DNA from: JAKFWF01 sp031374115
Lineage (GTDB): Bacteria > Pseudomonadota > Alphaproteobacteria > Rhizobiales > Hyphomicrobiaceae
Assembly: GCA_031374115.1 (NCBI GenBank)
Contig: JANMNO010000060.1
Location: 1-35,128 of the forward strand
Direction of reading: 5' to 3'
Length of the DNA stretch: 35,128 nt
The position numbers and the translations under genes are program-made. Position 1 is the first letter of the stretch. Each line of letters begins with the position of its first letter. Below the pieces are notes generated by a model that saw nothing but the letters and a program-made list of their open reading frames with translations, was not told the origin of the DNA and did not search any database. This document shows, one piece after another, positions 21,511 through 29,303 of the stretch.

Positions 21511-23073
21511 TCACGATGCCGATTTCGGGCCGGATGCTAGCTCCGCCGTTTCTTCCAATTCCGCCTGCATCCAGATTTCGAGTTCCGCAACTTGCGATGG
21601 AGACAGTCGCAACCCAAGCTTCGAGCGGCGCCAGACGATGTCGTCCGCAGTCTTTGCGAACTCTTTGGCCATCAGGTAGCGAACCTCGGCTTCGGTGAGG
21701 CTTGCACCGAAGTCGTTGCCAAGATCCGCCATCGTGCGGGCGGATCCAAGTATCGTCGCTGCGCATCGGCCGTAGGCGTTTATCAGGCGGCGGGCGTGCG
21801 GTGGCGTCAAAAACGGATAACGGCCGGTGAGATCAGCCTCGACGGCATTCTGCCCGTCCATGGGAAAATCACCACCCGGAAGGTGCGCTCGGCCGGTCCA
21901 GCCCTTGTTCGCTTTTAGTGCCGCTGCCTGAGGCGGTGGCATGTGGGCAGCGATCCCGTCGAGGGCGTCCTCCGCTAGGCGCCGATAGGTGGTGATCTTG
22001 CCGCCGAAGATCGACAGCAGCGGCGCGCGATCGCCGCCACCGTCGAATTCGAAAACGTAGTCGCGAGTGGCAGCCTTCGCTTCGCTGGCGCCATCATCGT
22101 ACAGAGGACGCACACCGGAAAAACTCCACACCACATCCGCCGGTTCGATCTGAACCTCGAAGTCACGGTTGATTGCACTACAGAGATAGTCGATCTCTTC
22201 AGCGGATGCATGGACGGCCGCGGGGTCGCCGCTGTAGTCACGGTCGGTCGTACCGATCAAAGTAAAGTCTTCCTGATAGGGGATCGCAAACACGATGCGG
22301 CCGTCCGCTTGCTGCAAGATGAACGCGCGATCGTGATCGAATAGTTCTCGCACAACAATGTGCGAGCCTTGAACCAGTCGCACCTTCGCTTTCGCATTGC
22401 TGCCACCCACCCGGCCGAGCACGGTCTCAACCCAGGGGCCGGCAGCGTTGACGAGGACACGCGCGCGAATGGTTTCGCCGCCTTGTCGGTCAGTGGATTC
22501 TACTTTGAGATGCCAGACGCCATCCTGGCGGGTTGCCGAAACGGCCTTCGTACGCGTCGCGATGGTCGCATTCAGATCCTGCGCGGACATGGCGTTCAGA
22601 ATCACCAGTCGCGCATCGTCGACGAAGCAATCAGAATACTCGAACCCGGTTGTAAAGACCCGACCTTTAAGCGTCTTGCCCGCCGCAACCTTGGTCAGAT
22701 CCACTTGCTCGTGCCCAGGCAGCTGTTTGCGCCCACCGAGGTTGTCGTAAAGGAAAAGACCGATCCTCAGCAGCCACGCCGGTCGCAGACCCTGGCGATG
22801 CGGCAGCACGAAACGCAACGGCCGGATGATATGTGGCGCGATCGACCAAAGAACCTCGCGCTCTCGCAGCGCCTCGCGCACAAGACGAAACTCGTAGTGT
22901 TCAAGGTAACGCAAACCGCCATGGATCAACTTGGTCGACCAGGACGACGTACCACTCGCCAGATCGTTCATCTCGCAGAGATAAACGGATAGGCCGCGTC
23001 CGGCAGCATCCCGCGCGATGCCACAGCCGTTGATGCCACCACCGATAATGGCGAGATCGACAATACGATCCAA
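21511..23073 (-). CDS. glpD: Glycerol-3-phosphate dehydrogenase, aerobic, FAD-dependent
   Basis: It oxidises sn-glycerol 3-phosphate to dihydroxyacetone phosphate at the membrane, feeding electrons to quinone. The N-terminal FAD motif LAIIGGGINGCGIARDAAGR is followed by the GlpD signature GTSSWSTKLIHGGLRYLEHY. A central motif is FTLIGTTDRDYSGDP, and the typical C-terminal domain contains YLMAKEFAKTADDIVWRRSK. I chose TTG 23073 because GAGGAG lies 6 bp before it and the FAD motif follows within 10 residues. An ATG at 23166 would add 31 non-conserved residues and overlap a perfect palindrome at 23117-23130. No other glp gene is in the window. Confidence 0.95.
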   Translation of the reverse strand: MDRIVDLAIIGGGINGCGIARDAAGRGLSVYLCEMNDLASGTSSWSTKLIHGGLRYLEHYEFRLVREALREREVLWSIAPHIIRPLRFVLPHRQGLRPAWLLRIGLFLYDNLGGRKQLPGHEQVDLTKVAAGKTLKGRVFTTGFEYSDCFVDDARLVILNAMSAQDLNATIATRTKAVSATRQDGVWHLKVESTDRQGGETIRARVLVNAAGPWVETVLGRVGGSNAKAKVRLVQGSHIVVRELFDHDRAFILQQADGRIVFAIPYQEDFTLIGTTDRDYSGDPAAVHASAEEIDYLCSAINRDFEVQIEPADVVWSFSGVRPLYDDGASEAKAATRDYVFEFDGGGDRAPLLSIFGGKITTYRRLAEDALDGIAAHMPPPQAAALKANKGWTGRAHLPGGDFPMDGQNAVEADLTGRYPFLTPPHARRLINAYGRCAATILGSARTMADLGNDFGASLTEAEVRYLMAKEFAKTADDIVWRRSKLGLRLSPSQVAELEIWMQAELEETAELASGPKSAS

Positions 23074-23403
23074 AGGGGGCTCCTCGCGCTGCGCCTTTCC
23101 AACGGCGCTCGCTGTCGGTTCATATGAACCCAGAATATCGAAATCAAGGCGATTTGTTTGGCACATGCCGCCGCTTTAATGCTGGCACTATGCTTTCCAG
23201 AACATCAAACAGCCATGCGACACCATCGTCCATCAGGGCGGCCTTTGTTGCCACCGCCCGGATTGGAATACTGGCTCCCATCGCGCGCTGGCGCGGCTAT
23301 CGCTTGGCGATCGAACCGGAGGGTGGGTAAGTTACGCGCGAGCACCAGGGAACCTGGCGCCGCTTTTGCGATTGTATTGCCAGCGTTGGTGATGGAGCTT
23401 CCG
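23074..23403. promoter_or_regulatory. Divergent promoter region between glpD and the cysteine-rich small protein
   Basis: This 330-bp stretch has no gene I can support. It contains the 14-bp perfect palindrome at 23117-23130 and strong ribosome-binding sites at both edges (GAGGAG for glpD; GGAG before 23404). Open frames crossing it lack family-like sequence. Confidence 0.5.
23117..23130. promoter_or_regulatory. 14-bp perfect palindrome upstream of glpD (operator candidate)
   Basis: GGTTCATATGAACC is its own reverse complement and lies 44-57 bp upstream of the TTG start of glpD. Its core GTTC-n4-GAAC resembles the inner part of the enterobacterial GlpR operator (GTTCG-n4-CGAAC), although one base pair on each side is missing. 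Binding by a GlpR-like DeoR-family repressor is inferred; no such regulator gene is present here. Confidence 0.5.
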
Positions 23404-23640
23404 ATGGCCCAATGTGACGTCTGCGGCAACGATTACGATAAGGCCTTTCAGGTTACGCAGGGCGCTAAGACCATGACATTCGACAGTTTTGAATGCGCAA
23501 TCCACGCCATGGCGCCGGTCTGCCCACATTGCGATTGCCGTGTAATCGGCCACGGCGTCGAAGCCAACGGCAAAATCTTCTGCTGCGCCAATTGCGCCAA
23601 GCATGAGGGTGTGACGGGCCTGAAAGACAGGGTGGGCTAA
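23404..23640 (+). CDS. Small cysteine-rich, probably zinc-binding protein
   Basis: The 78-residue protein has ten or so potential metal ligands: CDVC (Cys4, Cys7), FECAIH, CPHCDC (Cys40, Cys43, Cys45) and FCCANCAKH (Cys60, Cys61, Cys64). The layout suggests two zinc ribbons or knuckles, and the ending GKIFCCANCAKHEG resembles the FYCSxxCA segment of bacterial metallothioneins. Metal binding is a sound inference; the job is unknown. ATG 23404 is preceded by GGAG at 6 bp; the longer frame (from 23158) is not supported. It stands alone between glpD and the 68-residue gene. Confidence 0.75.
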   Translation: MAQCDVCGNDYDKAFQVTQGAKTMTFDSFECAIHAMAPVCPHCDCRVIGHGVEANGKIFCCANCAKHEGVTGLKDRVG

Positions 23641-23894
23641 TCAAGGTTGGATGGCATGCACGGCACGATCGGGAGGCCAAGCTTCCGTCTGCACGCCGGG
23701 TCGGGAGCCGGGACGCGGAAAGCGGCCTCGCGTTGATCGATCCGGCGCGCCAATAGACCGAAGCCTAAGGTCCAGTTGCGTGCAACGCCCATTGCCAATG
23801 TGACGGATCGGAATAAAACAGCGCGCTCATCACTTAATCAGTGATTGACAGTAACTGGCGCGGCGCACACGCACACATTTTCAGGGGGTCTCGA

Positions 23895-24101
23895 ATGGAT
23901 GAAACAGCTATCGACCGGACGGCGATGGGCCGCTTGGCAAAGGCCCTCGTCTTCATCTGCGGAGCCGATCATCCAACCACGGTGGCGTTGGCTAAAGCCG
24001 CGGAGACCGGTACCGATAGCGACATAAAGAAAGCGCGCACCTTGTTCGTGAAGTTGAAGCCCGGTGACCGCCGCGCCGCACTGACGATGCTCGAGGATTG
24101 A
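23895..24101 (+). CDS. Conserved-looking 68-residue protein of unknown function
   Basis: This is a small, helical, soluble protein: MDETAIDRTAMGRLAKALVF, CGADHPTTVALAKAA, then IKKARTLFVKLKPGDRRAAL. There is no signal peptide or membrane span. AGGGGG lies about 8 bp before ATG 23895; an ATG-like start further upstream (23841) is less likely. It ends 6 bp before the GTG of the ELM1-family gene, so the two are probably co-translated. I do not recognise a characterised family. Confidence 0.7.
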   Translation: MDETAIDRTAMGRLAKALVFICGADHPTTVALAKAAETGTDSDIKKARTLFVKLKPGDRRAALTMLED

Positions 24102-24107
24102 GCGCCC

Positions 24108-25148
24108 GTGCCATCCAACGTCACCACGACTGACCTATCGGCACTGCTCGTCTCCGATGGCCGTTCAGGTCATTTTAATCTCAGCCTCGGCTTGCTTGCG
24201 GCGCTGGAACAAATCTGCCCGGTGAAGACAACACGTATCGATGTCAGTCGCGGACGATGGTCGGGCGCGACCGTCGCCGCGTGGAGCAATTTAAGGCTTG
24301 CGCCTGCACGACTGCTGTCGACCGTCTACGGGCTAGACGCCTCGACACTGCCCAAAGTCGATCTGATCGTGTCCGCCGGCGCCGAGACACTCGGCGCCAA
24401 TGTCGCGTGTGCGCGCATCCTCGGTGCGGCCAACGTGTTTTATGGCTCGTTGCGGTTTTTCAGGGCGCAGAGTTTCAACCTCGTCCTGACGTCGTTTCCG
24501 GCGAACGCTTCGCGGCCGCGGCACGCTTTTGCGCCCAAGCCATCACCCGCTGCCGCCGCTCTGTGGAAAAATGGCCCTCGAACGGCCGGCAAGCCGCCAA
24601 TCCGTTTGGCCCTGCTCGTCGGTGGGGATTCAGGCGAAAGCACATATACCGCTGCGGACTGGGAGGATCTATTCGGGCTGGTTTCGATGCTGGCCTATAC
24701 CAAGGGAATCCACTGGCAGATATCGAACTCACGGCGAACGCCTGATGCCGTCAGCGACCGGCTCGCCAAGCTTCCTCATCGACGATTTGTCGATGTGCGC
24801 ACCGAGACATCGACGTCACTCTCAGACATCCTGGGCGAGACCGATGCCGTTTTGGTGACGGACGAATCGTCTTCGATGGTCTCAGATGCCGTGGCGACCG
24901 GGCTTGCCGTCCTGGGGCTAACGCCCGCTCACCACCGGCTCACCCGCAATGAGCTGAGCTACCGCGCTTATCTGCGGCAAAACGGCTGGTACGACTGTGC
25001 TCCTTTGGCATCGCTCGACGGTGAAACCGCACTTGCCAAGCTCTCTGATCTCACGCCGCTCGCGGAAGACCCTGGGGCAGCGCTCGCACAGCTTCTTCGA
25101 ACAAGGCTGCCCGCGTTGTTTGCGCGAATCAAGCAGGCGGCGGGCTGA
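24108..25148 (+). CDS. ELM1/GtrOC1-family protein (DUF1022)
   Basis: The 346-residue protein resembles the bacterial relatives of plant ELM1: LLVSDGRSGHFNLSLGLLAA at the start, VDLIVSAGAETLGANVACAR and ANVFYGSLRFFRAQSFNLVL in the middle, and DAVLVTDESSSMVSDAVATG near the end. The fold is thought to be glycosyltransferase-like (GT-B), and family members often adjoin envelope-lipid genes; enzymatic activity is unproven. The start is GTG 24108, and GAGGATTGAG lies just upstream. The 3' end overlaps the convergent ketoacyl-synthase gene by 20 bp, leaving no room for a terminator between them. Confidence 0.85.
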   Translation: MPSNVTTTDLSALLVSDGRSGHFNLSLGLLAALEQICPVKTTRIDVSRGRWSGATVAAWSNLRLAPARLLSTVYGLDASTLPKVDLIVSAGAETLGANVACARILGAANVFYGSLRFFRAQSFNLVLTSFPANASRPRHAFAPKPSPAAAALWKNGPRTAGKPPIRLALLVGGDSGESTYTAADWEDLFGLVSMLAYTKGIHWQISNSRRTPDAVSDRLAKLPHRRFVDVRTETSTSLSDILGETDAVLVTDESSSMVSDAVATGLAVLGLTPAHHRLTRNELSYRAYLRQNGWYDCAPLASLDGETALAKLSDLTPLAEDPGAALAQLLRTRLPALFARIKQAAG

Positions 25149-26373
25149 ACACCAGCACCGCATTCAAGCCACCGAAGGCGAATGAATTTGACATTGCGTG
25201 GCGCACTTCTTTGGCGCGTCCCACGTTTGGTACGTAGTCGAGATCGCACTCGGGGTCCGGTTGCGTCAAACCGACCGTCGGTGGGACCCAATTCTCGTTC
25301 ATCGCCTTGATCGTCGCGATTGCCTCGATGCCACCGCCCGCCCCCAATGGGTGGCCGTGCATGGACTTCGTCGACGATACCGCGAGCTTATAGGCATGGT
25401 CGCCGAAGACCTCCTTGATCGCCCGCGTCTCGTTGCGATCGTTGTCCATCGTCGCCGTGCCGTGTGCATTCAGGTAGTCGATGTCCGCGGGCTTCAAATT
25501 GGCGTCGTCAAGCGCCATTCTCATCGCTTCGCGCGGGCCCTCGATCTCCGGCTTCACCATGTCCTTCGCGTCCGAACTCATGCCGTATCCGGTCAGCTCG
25601 GCCAGGATCGTCGCGCCGCGTGCCTTCGCATGCTCGTAGGATTCGAGCACGAGAATGCCGGCACCTTCGCCCAGCACTGTGCCGTTACGGTTCTTCGAGA
25701 ACGGGAAGCAGCCTTCCGGCGATAGCACATGCAGCGCCTGCCACGCTTTCATCGTGCCGTAGGTGATCACACTTTCCGATGCACCGGCGATTGCCACGTC
25801 GACGACGCCGTTGCGGATGTAATCACGCGCGATGCCAATGGCGTGCGTTGCCGTCGAGCATGCGGAACAGGTGGCGAAGGTCGGTCCCTTGACGCCATAT
25901 TCGATCCCGATGTGGGCCGACGCCGATGAACCAATGATGCGCAACAGCGTCAAAGGATGGGTCGCTTTCCTATTAGCGATGAACAAGTCGCGGTACGCCT
26001 GTTCGAACGTAACCAAGCCGCCGGCGCCTGATCCGACAATGCATGCGGCGCGGTAGGGGTTGGGCAACGGACCTTCGAGGCCCGCCATCTGCATGGCTTC
26101 GTCGGCGGCGGCAGCGGCGAACCACGAATAGCGATCTGCCATCGTCACCAGCTTGTCGCGCTTGAAGTGCTTGAGGCGAACCTTCGGCTCGAAACTCCTG
26201 ATTTGCGCTGCAATCAGAATCTTCAGGTCCTCGAGCGGGAAGCCGCCGACCGGTCCCACGCCGACGCGACCTTGCTTCAGACTGTCCCAAAATTCGGGGA
26301 CATCGGCTCCGATAGGCGTGACGAGGCCCATGCCGGTCACTACGACGCGGCGCGCCGGATCTACTACTGTCAT
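25129..26373 (-). CDS. Beta-ketoacyl-[acyl carrier protein] synthase, FabF-like
   Basis: The 414-residue condensing enzyme has the KAS II active site complete: Cys172 in TCSACSTAT, His304 in NAHGTAT, Lys336 and His339 in STKSMHGHPLGAGG. The N-terminus RRVVVTGMGLVTPIG is standard. It extends an acyl chain on acyl carrier protein with malonyl-ACP. Because a dedicated acyl carrier protein gene lies 74 bp upstream on the same strand, a specialised pathway is more likely than housekeeping synthesis. The arrangement recalls NodE/NodF or the rhizobial very-long-chain lipid A acyl system, but which product is made cannot be told. Confidence 0.92.
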   Translation of the reverse strand: MTVVDPARRVVVTGMGLVTPIGADVPEFWDSLKQGRVGVGPVGGFPLEDLKILIAAQIRSFEPKVRLKHFKRDKLVTMADRYSWFAAAAADEAMQMAGLEGPLPNPYRAACIVGSGAGGLVTFEQAYRDLFIANRKATHPLTLLRIIGSSASAHIGIEYGVKGPTFATCSACSTATHAIGIARDYIRNGVVDVAIAGASESVITYGTMKAWQALHVLSPEGCFPFSKNRNGTVLGEGAGILVLESYEHAKARGATILAELTGYGMSSDAKDMVKPEIEGPREAMRMALDDANLKPADIDYLNAHGTATMDNDRNETRAIKEVFGDHAYKLAVSSTKSMHGHPLGAGGGIEAIATIKAMNENWVPPTVGLTQPDPECDLDYVPNVGRAKEVRHAMSNSFAFGGLNAVLVFSPPPA

Positions 26374-26447
26374 CGTTTACGCACTTTCAAAGTTGCGACA
26401 AATGCCCGGGCTGATGGTGCCCGAACTCGTGCCTCGAGCCTCGTGCA

Positions 26448-26720
26448 TCACGCCTTGGCGGCGGCGACACCGGCGTTCGTTGCCATCAAAGCCTTGACCC
26501 GCTCGACTACGGAACCGACCGTCTTGAAGTCGGAGGCTTCCTCGTTGGCGTTGTATGGAATTTCCACGCCGAAAGAATCCTCGATGTCGAAAACGATCAT
26601 CGCAAGATCGAGCGACTCGATCTTGAGGTCGGTCAAAGCCGTTCCCAAGCCAATATCGTCCCGAGGCTCTTTCATATGCTTCTTAAGAATGTCGATAATC
26701 TTGGTCGCGACGTCGTCCAT
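26448..26720 (-). CDS. Acyl carrier protein
   Basis: This 90-residue ACP has its phosphopantetheine-attachment Ser36 in LKIESLDLAMIVFDIED, where the usual DSL is replaced by ESL, a tolerated but uncommon variant. The rest shows the four-helix ACP pattern: IIDILKKHMKEPRDDIG, EDSFGVEIPY, and FKTVGSVVERVKALM. ATG 26720 follows GGAAGAG; the frame to 26762 has no support. It adjoins the ketoacyl synthase and should carry its acyl chain. The acid-poor, alanine-rich tail (GVAAAKA) is longer than in the housekeeping protein. Confidence 0.92.
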   Translation of the reverse strand: MDDVATKIIDILKKHMKEPRDDIGLGTALTDLKIESLDLAMIVFDIEDSFGVEIPYNANEEASDFKTVGSVVERVKALMATNAGVAAAKA

Positions 26721-27078
26721 TTTCCACTCTTCCGTTTGACTTAGCCGGCGCACTGAGCCCAATACTGGTCAACGCCTTCCTTAATCCAGCGCAACCGGCA
26801 TAACAAGCTGCCGAAGTCGAAGACCGTAAACGGCAATTTCAGCCGCACGGCACTTCTTAATGTGCAGTTGTTCAGCAAAAAGCATGCCGCGGGCCCTGTT
26901 GTCGACTGCACAACAACGTCTGTCGACAAAAAACCTCACTGGCCACATTGGCCTTGGGCATGGTTTACTGCGATACTGCGGCCAAGAACTGGGATTTATC
27001 GACGCATGCCGCGATCCCCAACAAACACTGTTGCAAGCGGTGATCAAGCATCGCCCCGCCTGGAGGAGCAAGTCGACC
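26721..27078. promoter_or_regulatory. Divergent promoter region between the acyl carrier protein and acyl-CoA ligase genes
   Basis: This 358-bp stretch has no supported gene. It contains the inverted repeat TTGTCGAC (26899-26906) and GTCGACAA (26922-26929), spaced 15 bp. Further TGTTG/CAACA half-sites lie inside it. A regulator such as the MerR protein encoded downstream could act here, but that is inference. Confidence 0.5.
26899..26929. promoter_or_regulatory. Inverted repeat in the fatty-acid divergent promoter region
   Basis: TTGTCGAC and GTCGACAA are perfect 8-bp inverted arms with a 15-bp spacer (23 bp between arm starts, about two helix turns). They sit about 180 bp from the acyl carrier protein start and 150 bp from the ligase start. 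This is an operator candidate; the binding protein is unknown. Confidence 0.4.
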
Positions 27079-28803
27079 ATGGTTTCCGCACAATCGTCAG
27101 GACCGGGGTTGAGCAAACAATCGGCCTCGCCATGGCTCAACCGTTATCCCCCGGATGTCGACTGGCACATGCAGTTCACGTCCGACCCGCTCTACCGGTT
27201 GATGGACGTTGCGGTCGCAAACCACGGCTCATCCACCGCGACGAATTTTCTCGGTAAAACAATGAGCTACACCGAATTGGGACGATTGGTCGATCGCGCG
27301 ACGGCCGGCCTTCAAGCCCTTGGCGTCGGGCGCGGTTCCAAGGTCGGGCTGTTCTTGCCCAATACGCCAACTTATATCATTTATTACTTCGCGATCCTGC
27401 GCACGGGGGCGACCGTCGTAAACTTCAACCCCCTCTATAGCCACGAGGAGTTGGTGTTCCAGGTCGAGGATAGTCAGACCGACCTCATGATCACGCTCGA
27501 TTTGGTGGCGCTTTTCAGCAAGATCGAGAAGTTATTGGTCGAGGGACATCTGAAACGTGCCCTCGTTTGTTCCTTTTCCAGCCTGCTGCCGAGTACCAAA
27601 TCGGTTCTGTTCAGATTGTTCAAATCGAAAGAGATCGCCCACCCGGCGAAATCATCCGCCGCCGGCAAGATCATCTCCGATACCACGGTGCTGGCGAACG
27701 ATGGCGCCTACAAGAAGGTAGCGGTCAACCCGATGGTGGATATCGCTGTCCTTCAATATACCGGCGGCACGACCGGCACCCCAAAGGGCGCAATGCTGAC
27801 GCATTACAACCTGTCGTCCAACATGCAGCAGATCATGGCATGGTGTGGTGGACTGGAGCCGACCAAGGAAAAGATCATCGGCATCCTGCCGTTCTTCCAC
27901 GTGTTCGCGATGACCGGCGTGATGAACCTTGGCGTCGCCATTGCGGCCGAGATCATCATGATGCCGCGCTTCGTTCTCAACGATGCCCTCAAGCTGATCG
28001 CCTCGACGCGGCCGACGATCATGCCGGCTGTGCCGACCGTGTTGAACGCCATGCTCAATCATCCGGCGATCAAGACGTTTGATCTGTCGTCGCTGAAGTT
28101 CTGCCTGTCGGGCGGCGCGCCGTTGCCGCTGGAAGTGAAACGCGGCTTCGAGGAATTGACCGGTTGCAAGGTTGTCGAGGCATACGGTTTGTCGGAGACA
28201 TCGCCCGGTGCGACCTTCAATCCGTTCGACGGACCGGTGAAAAATGGCTCGATCGGGCAGCCGTTGCCCGGCACGACCGTTTCGATCCGCGCGGTCGATG
28301 ATCCATCGAAGGAGATGCCGCTCGGGCAGGAGGGCGAAATCTGCATCAAGGGGCCCCAAGTCATGAAGGGGTACTGGAATAAGCCGGAGGAGACCGCAAA
28401 CGTGTTTCACGATGGTTTCCTGCGGACCGGTGACGTCGGTAAAATGGATGATGAGGGTTTCATCTTCATCACCGACCGGATCAAGGATATGATCATCTGT
28501 TCCGGCTTCAAGGTTTTCCCCCGGCATCTGGAGGAGAAGATTTACCAGCATCCCGCAGTTGAGGAAGTCACCGTCATCGGCATCAAGGACAGCTATCGAG
28601 GCGAGGCGCCAAAGGCCTTCATAAAACTCAAGGCCGGCATGACTGCTACCGGCGCCGACATACTGAAATTCCTCGAGCCCAAGCTCTCGAAACTTGAAAT
28701 GCCTTCGCAAATCGAGTTCCGCGATGCTCTTCCGAAAACGATGATCGGCAAATTATCCAAGAAGGAATTGAAGCAGGAGGAGGCTTTACGCCAGCGCGCC
28801 TGA
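27079..28803 (+). CDS. Long-chain acyl-CoA synthetase (AMP-binding, FadD-like)
   Basis: The 574-residue adenylate-forming enzyme activates a fatty acid with ATP and joins it to coenzyme A. The ATP/AMP signature starts at Tyr227 (YTGGTTGTPKGAMLTHYN). Later motifs are VVEAYGLSETSPGATFNP (A5), DGFLRTGDVGKMDDEGFIFI with TDRIKDMI (A7-A8), and the C-terminal Lys region LPKTMIGKLSKKEL (A10). ATG 27079 has GGAGGAG upstream; the frame is open further but that part is non-coding in character. The stop overlaps the following MerR-type gene (TGATG). Chain-length preference cannot be read. Confidence 0.94.
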   Translation: MVSAQSSGPGLSKQSASPWLNRYPPDVDWHMQFTSDPLYRLMDVAVANHGSSTATNFLGKTMSYTELGRLVDRATAGLQALGVGRGSKVGLFLPNTPTYIIYYFAILRTGATVVNFNPLYSHEELVFQVEDSQTDLMITLDLVALFSKIEKLLVEGHLKRALVCSFSSLLPSTKSVLFRLFKSKEIAHPAKSSAAGKIISDTTVLANDGAYKKVAVNPMVDIAVLQYTGGTTGTPKGAMLTHYNLSSNMQQIMAWCGGLEPTKEKIIGILPFFHVFAMTGVMNLGVAIAAEIIMMPRFVLNDALKLIASTRPTIMPAVPTVLNAMLNHPAIKTFDLSSLKFCLSGGAPLPLEVKRGFEELTGCKVVEAYGLSETSPGATFNPFDGPVKNGSIGQPLPGTTVSIRAVDDPSKEMPLGQEGEICIKGPQVMKGYWNKPEETANVFHDGFLRTGDVGKMDDEGFIFITDRIKDMIICSGFKVFPRHLEEKIYQHPAVEEVTVIGIKDSYRGEAPKAFIKLKAGMTATGADILKFLEPKLSKLEMPSQIEFRDALPKTMIGKLSKKELKQEEALRQRA

Positions 28804-29246
28804 TGGCAGGGAATGAGGTCAAACCTGATGCAACGGTCCCGGCGGCCAATGAGGCCGGCGAGTCGCAGGACGACGCGATTTTCACCATCGGAGATTTGGC
28901 CACCGAATTCGAAATTACGACCCGCGCGATCCGTTTCTACGAAGCGCGAGGGTTGCTGCGGCCAATGCGGCGCGGCACCGCGCGAAGTTTTACCCGCCGG
29001 GATCGCGCCCGGCTCAAGCTGATCCTGCGCGGCAAGAACTTGGGCTTCACGCTAGAAGATATTGCCGAGTATCTATCCCTTTACGATACCGATCCGACGC
29101 AGGTGACGCAGACCCGATTGCTGCTTGATCGGGTGGAAGCACACATCGCCGATCTCAACACCAAACGCGGCGATCTCGACCGGACGCTCGAGGACTTGCG
29201 GGAGATCCGCTCGCAGTGCAAACGGCATCTCAGCCGGCAGAAATAG
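28803..29246 (+). CDS. MerR-family transcriptional regulator, LiuR-like
   Basis: The 147-residue regulator has a winged helix-turn-helix (about residues 27-95: FTIGDLATEFEITTRAIRFY, EARGLLRPMRRGTARSFTRR, LKLILRGKNLGFTLEDIAEY) and then a coiled-coil dimerisation helix (LLLDRVEAHIADLNTKRGDL). No cysteines for metal sensing are present apart from one near the C-terminus. The pattern TTRAIRFYExxGLL is that of LiuR/SoxR-unlike regulators of acyl-CoA catabolism. The gene shares a base with the acyl-CoA ligase stop (TGATG), which supports a role controlling fatty-acid or acyl-CoA genes nearby. Confidence 0.88.
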   Translation: MAGNEVKPDATVPAANEAGESQDDAIFTIGDLATEFEITTRAIRFYEARGLLRPMRRGTARSFTRRDRARLKLILRGKNLGFTLEDIAEYLSLYDTDPTQVTQTRLLLDRVEAHIADLNTKRGDLDRTLEDLREIRSQCKRHLSRQK

Positions 29247-29303
29247 TAAACTCGATCTTCATCATCAAAAAAAGCTCCATTCAATCGAGTCGAGGAGGTA
29301 ACC

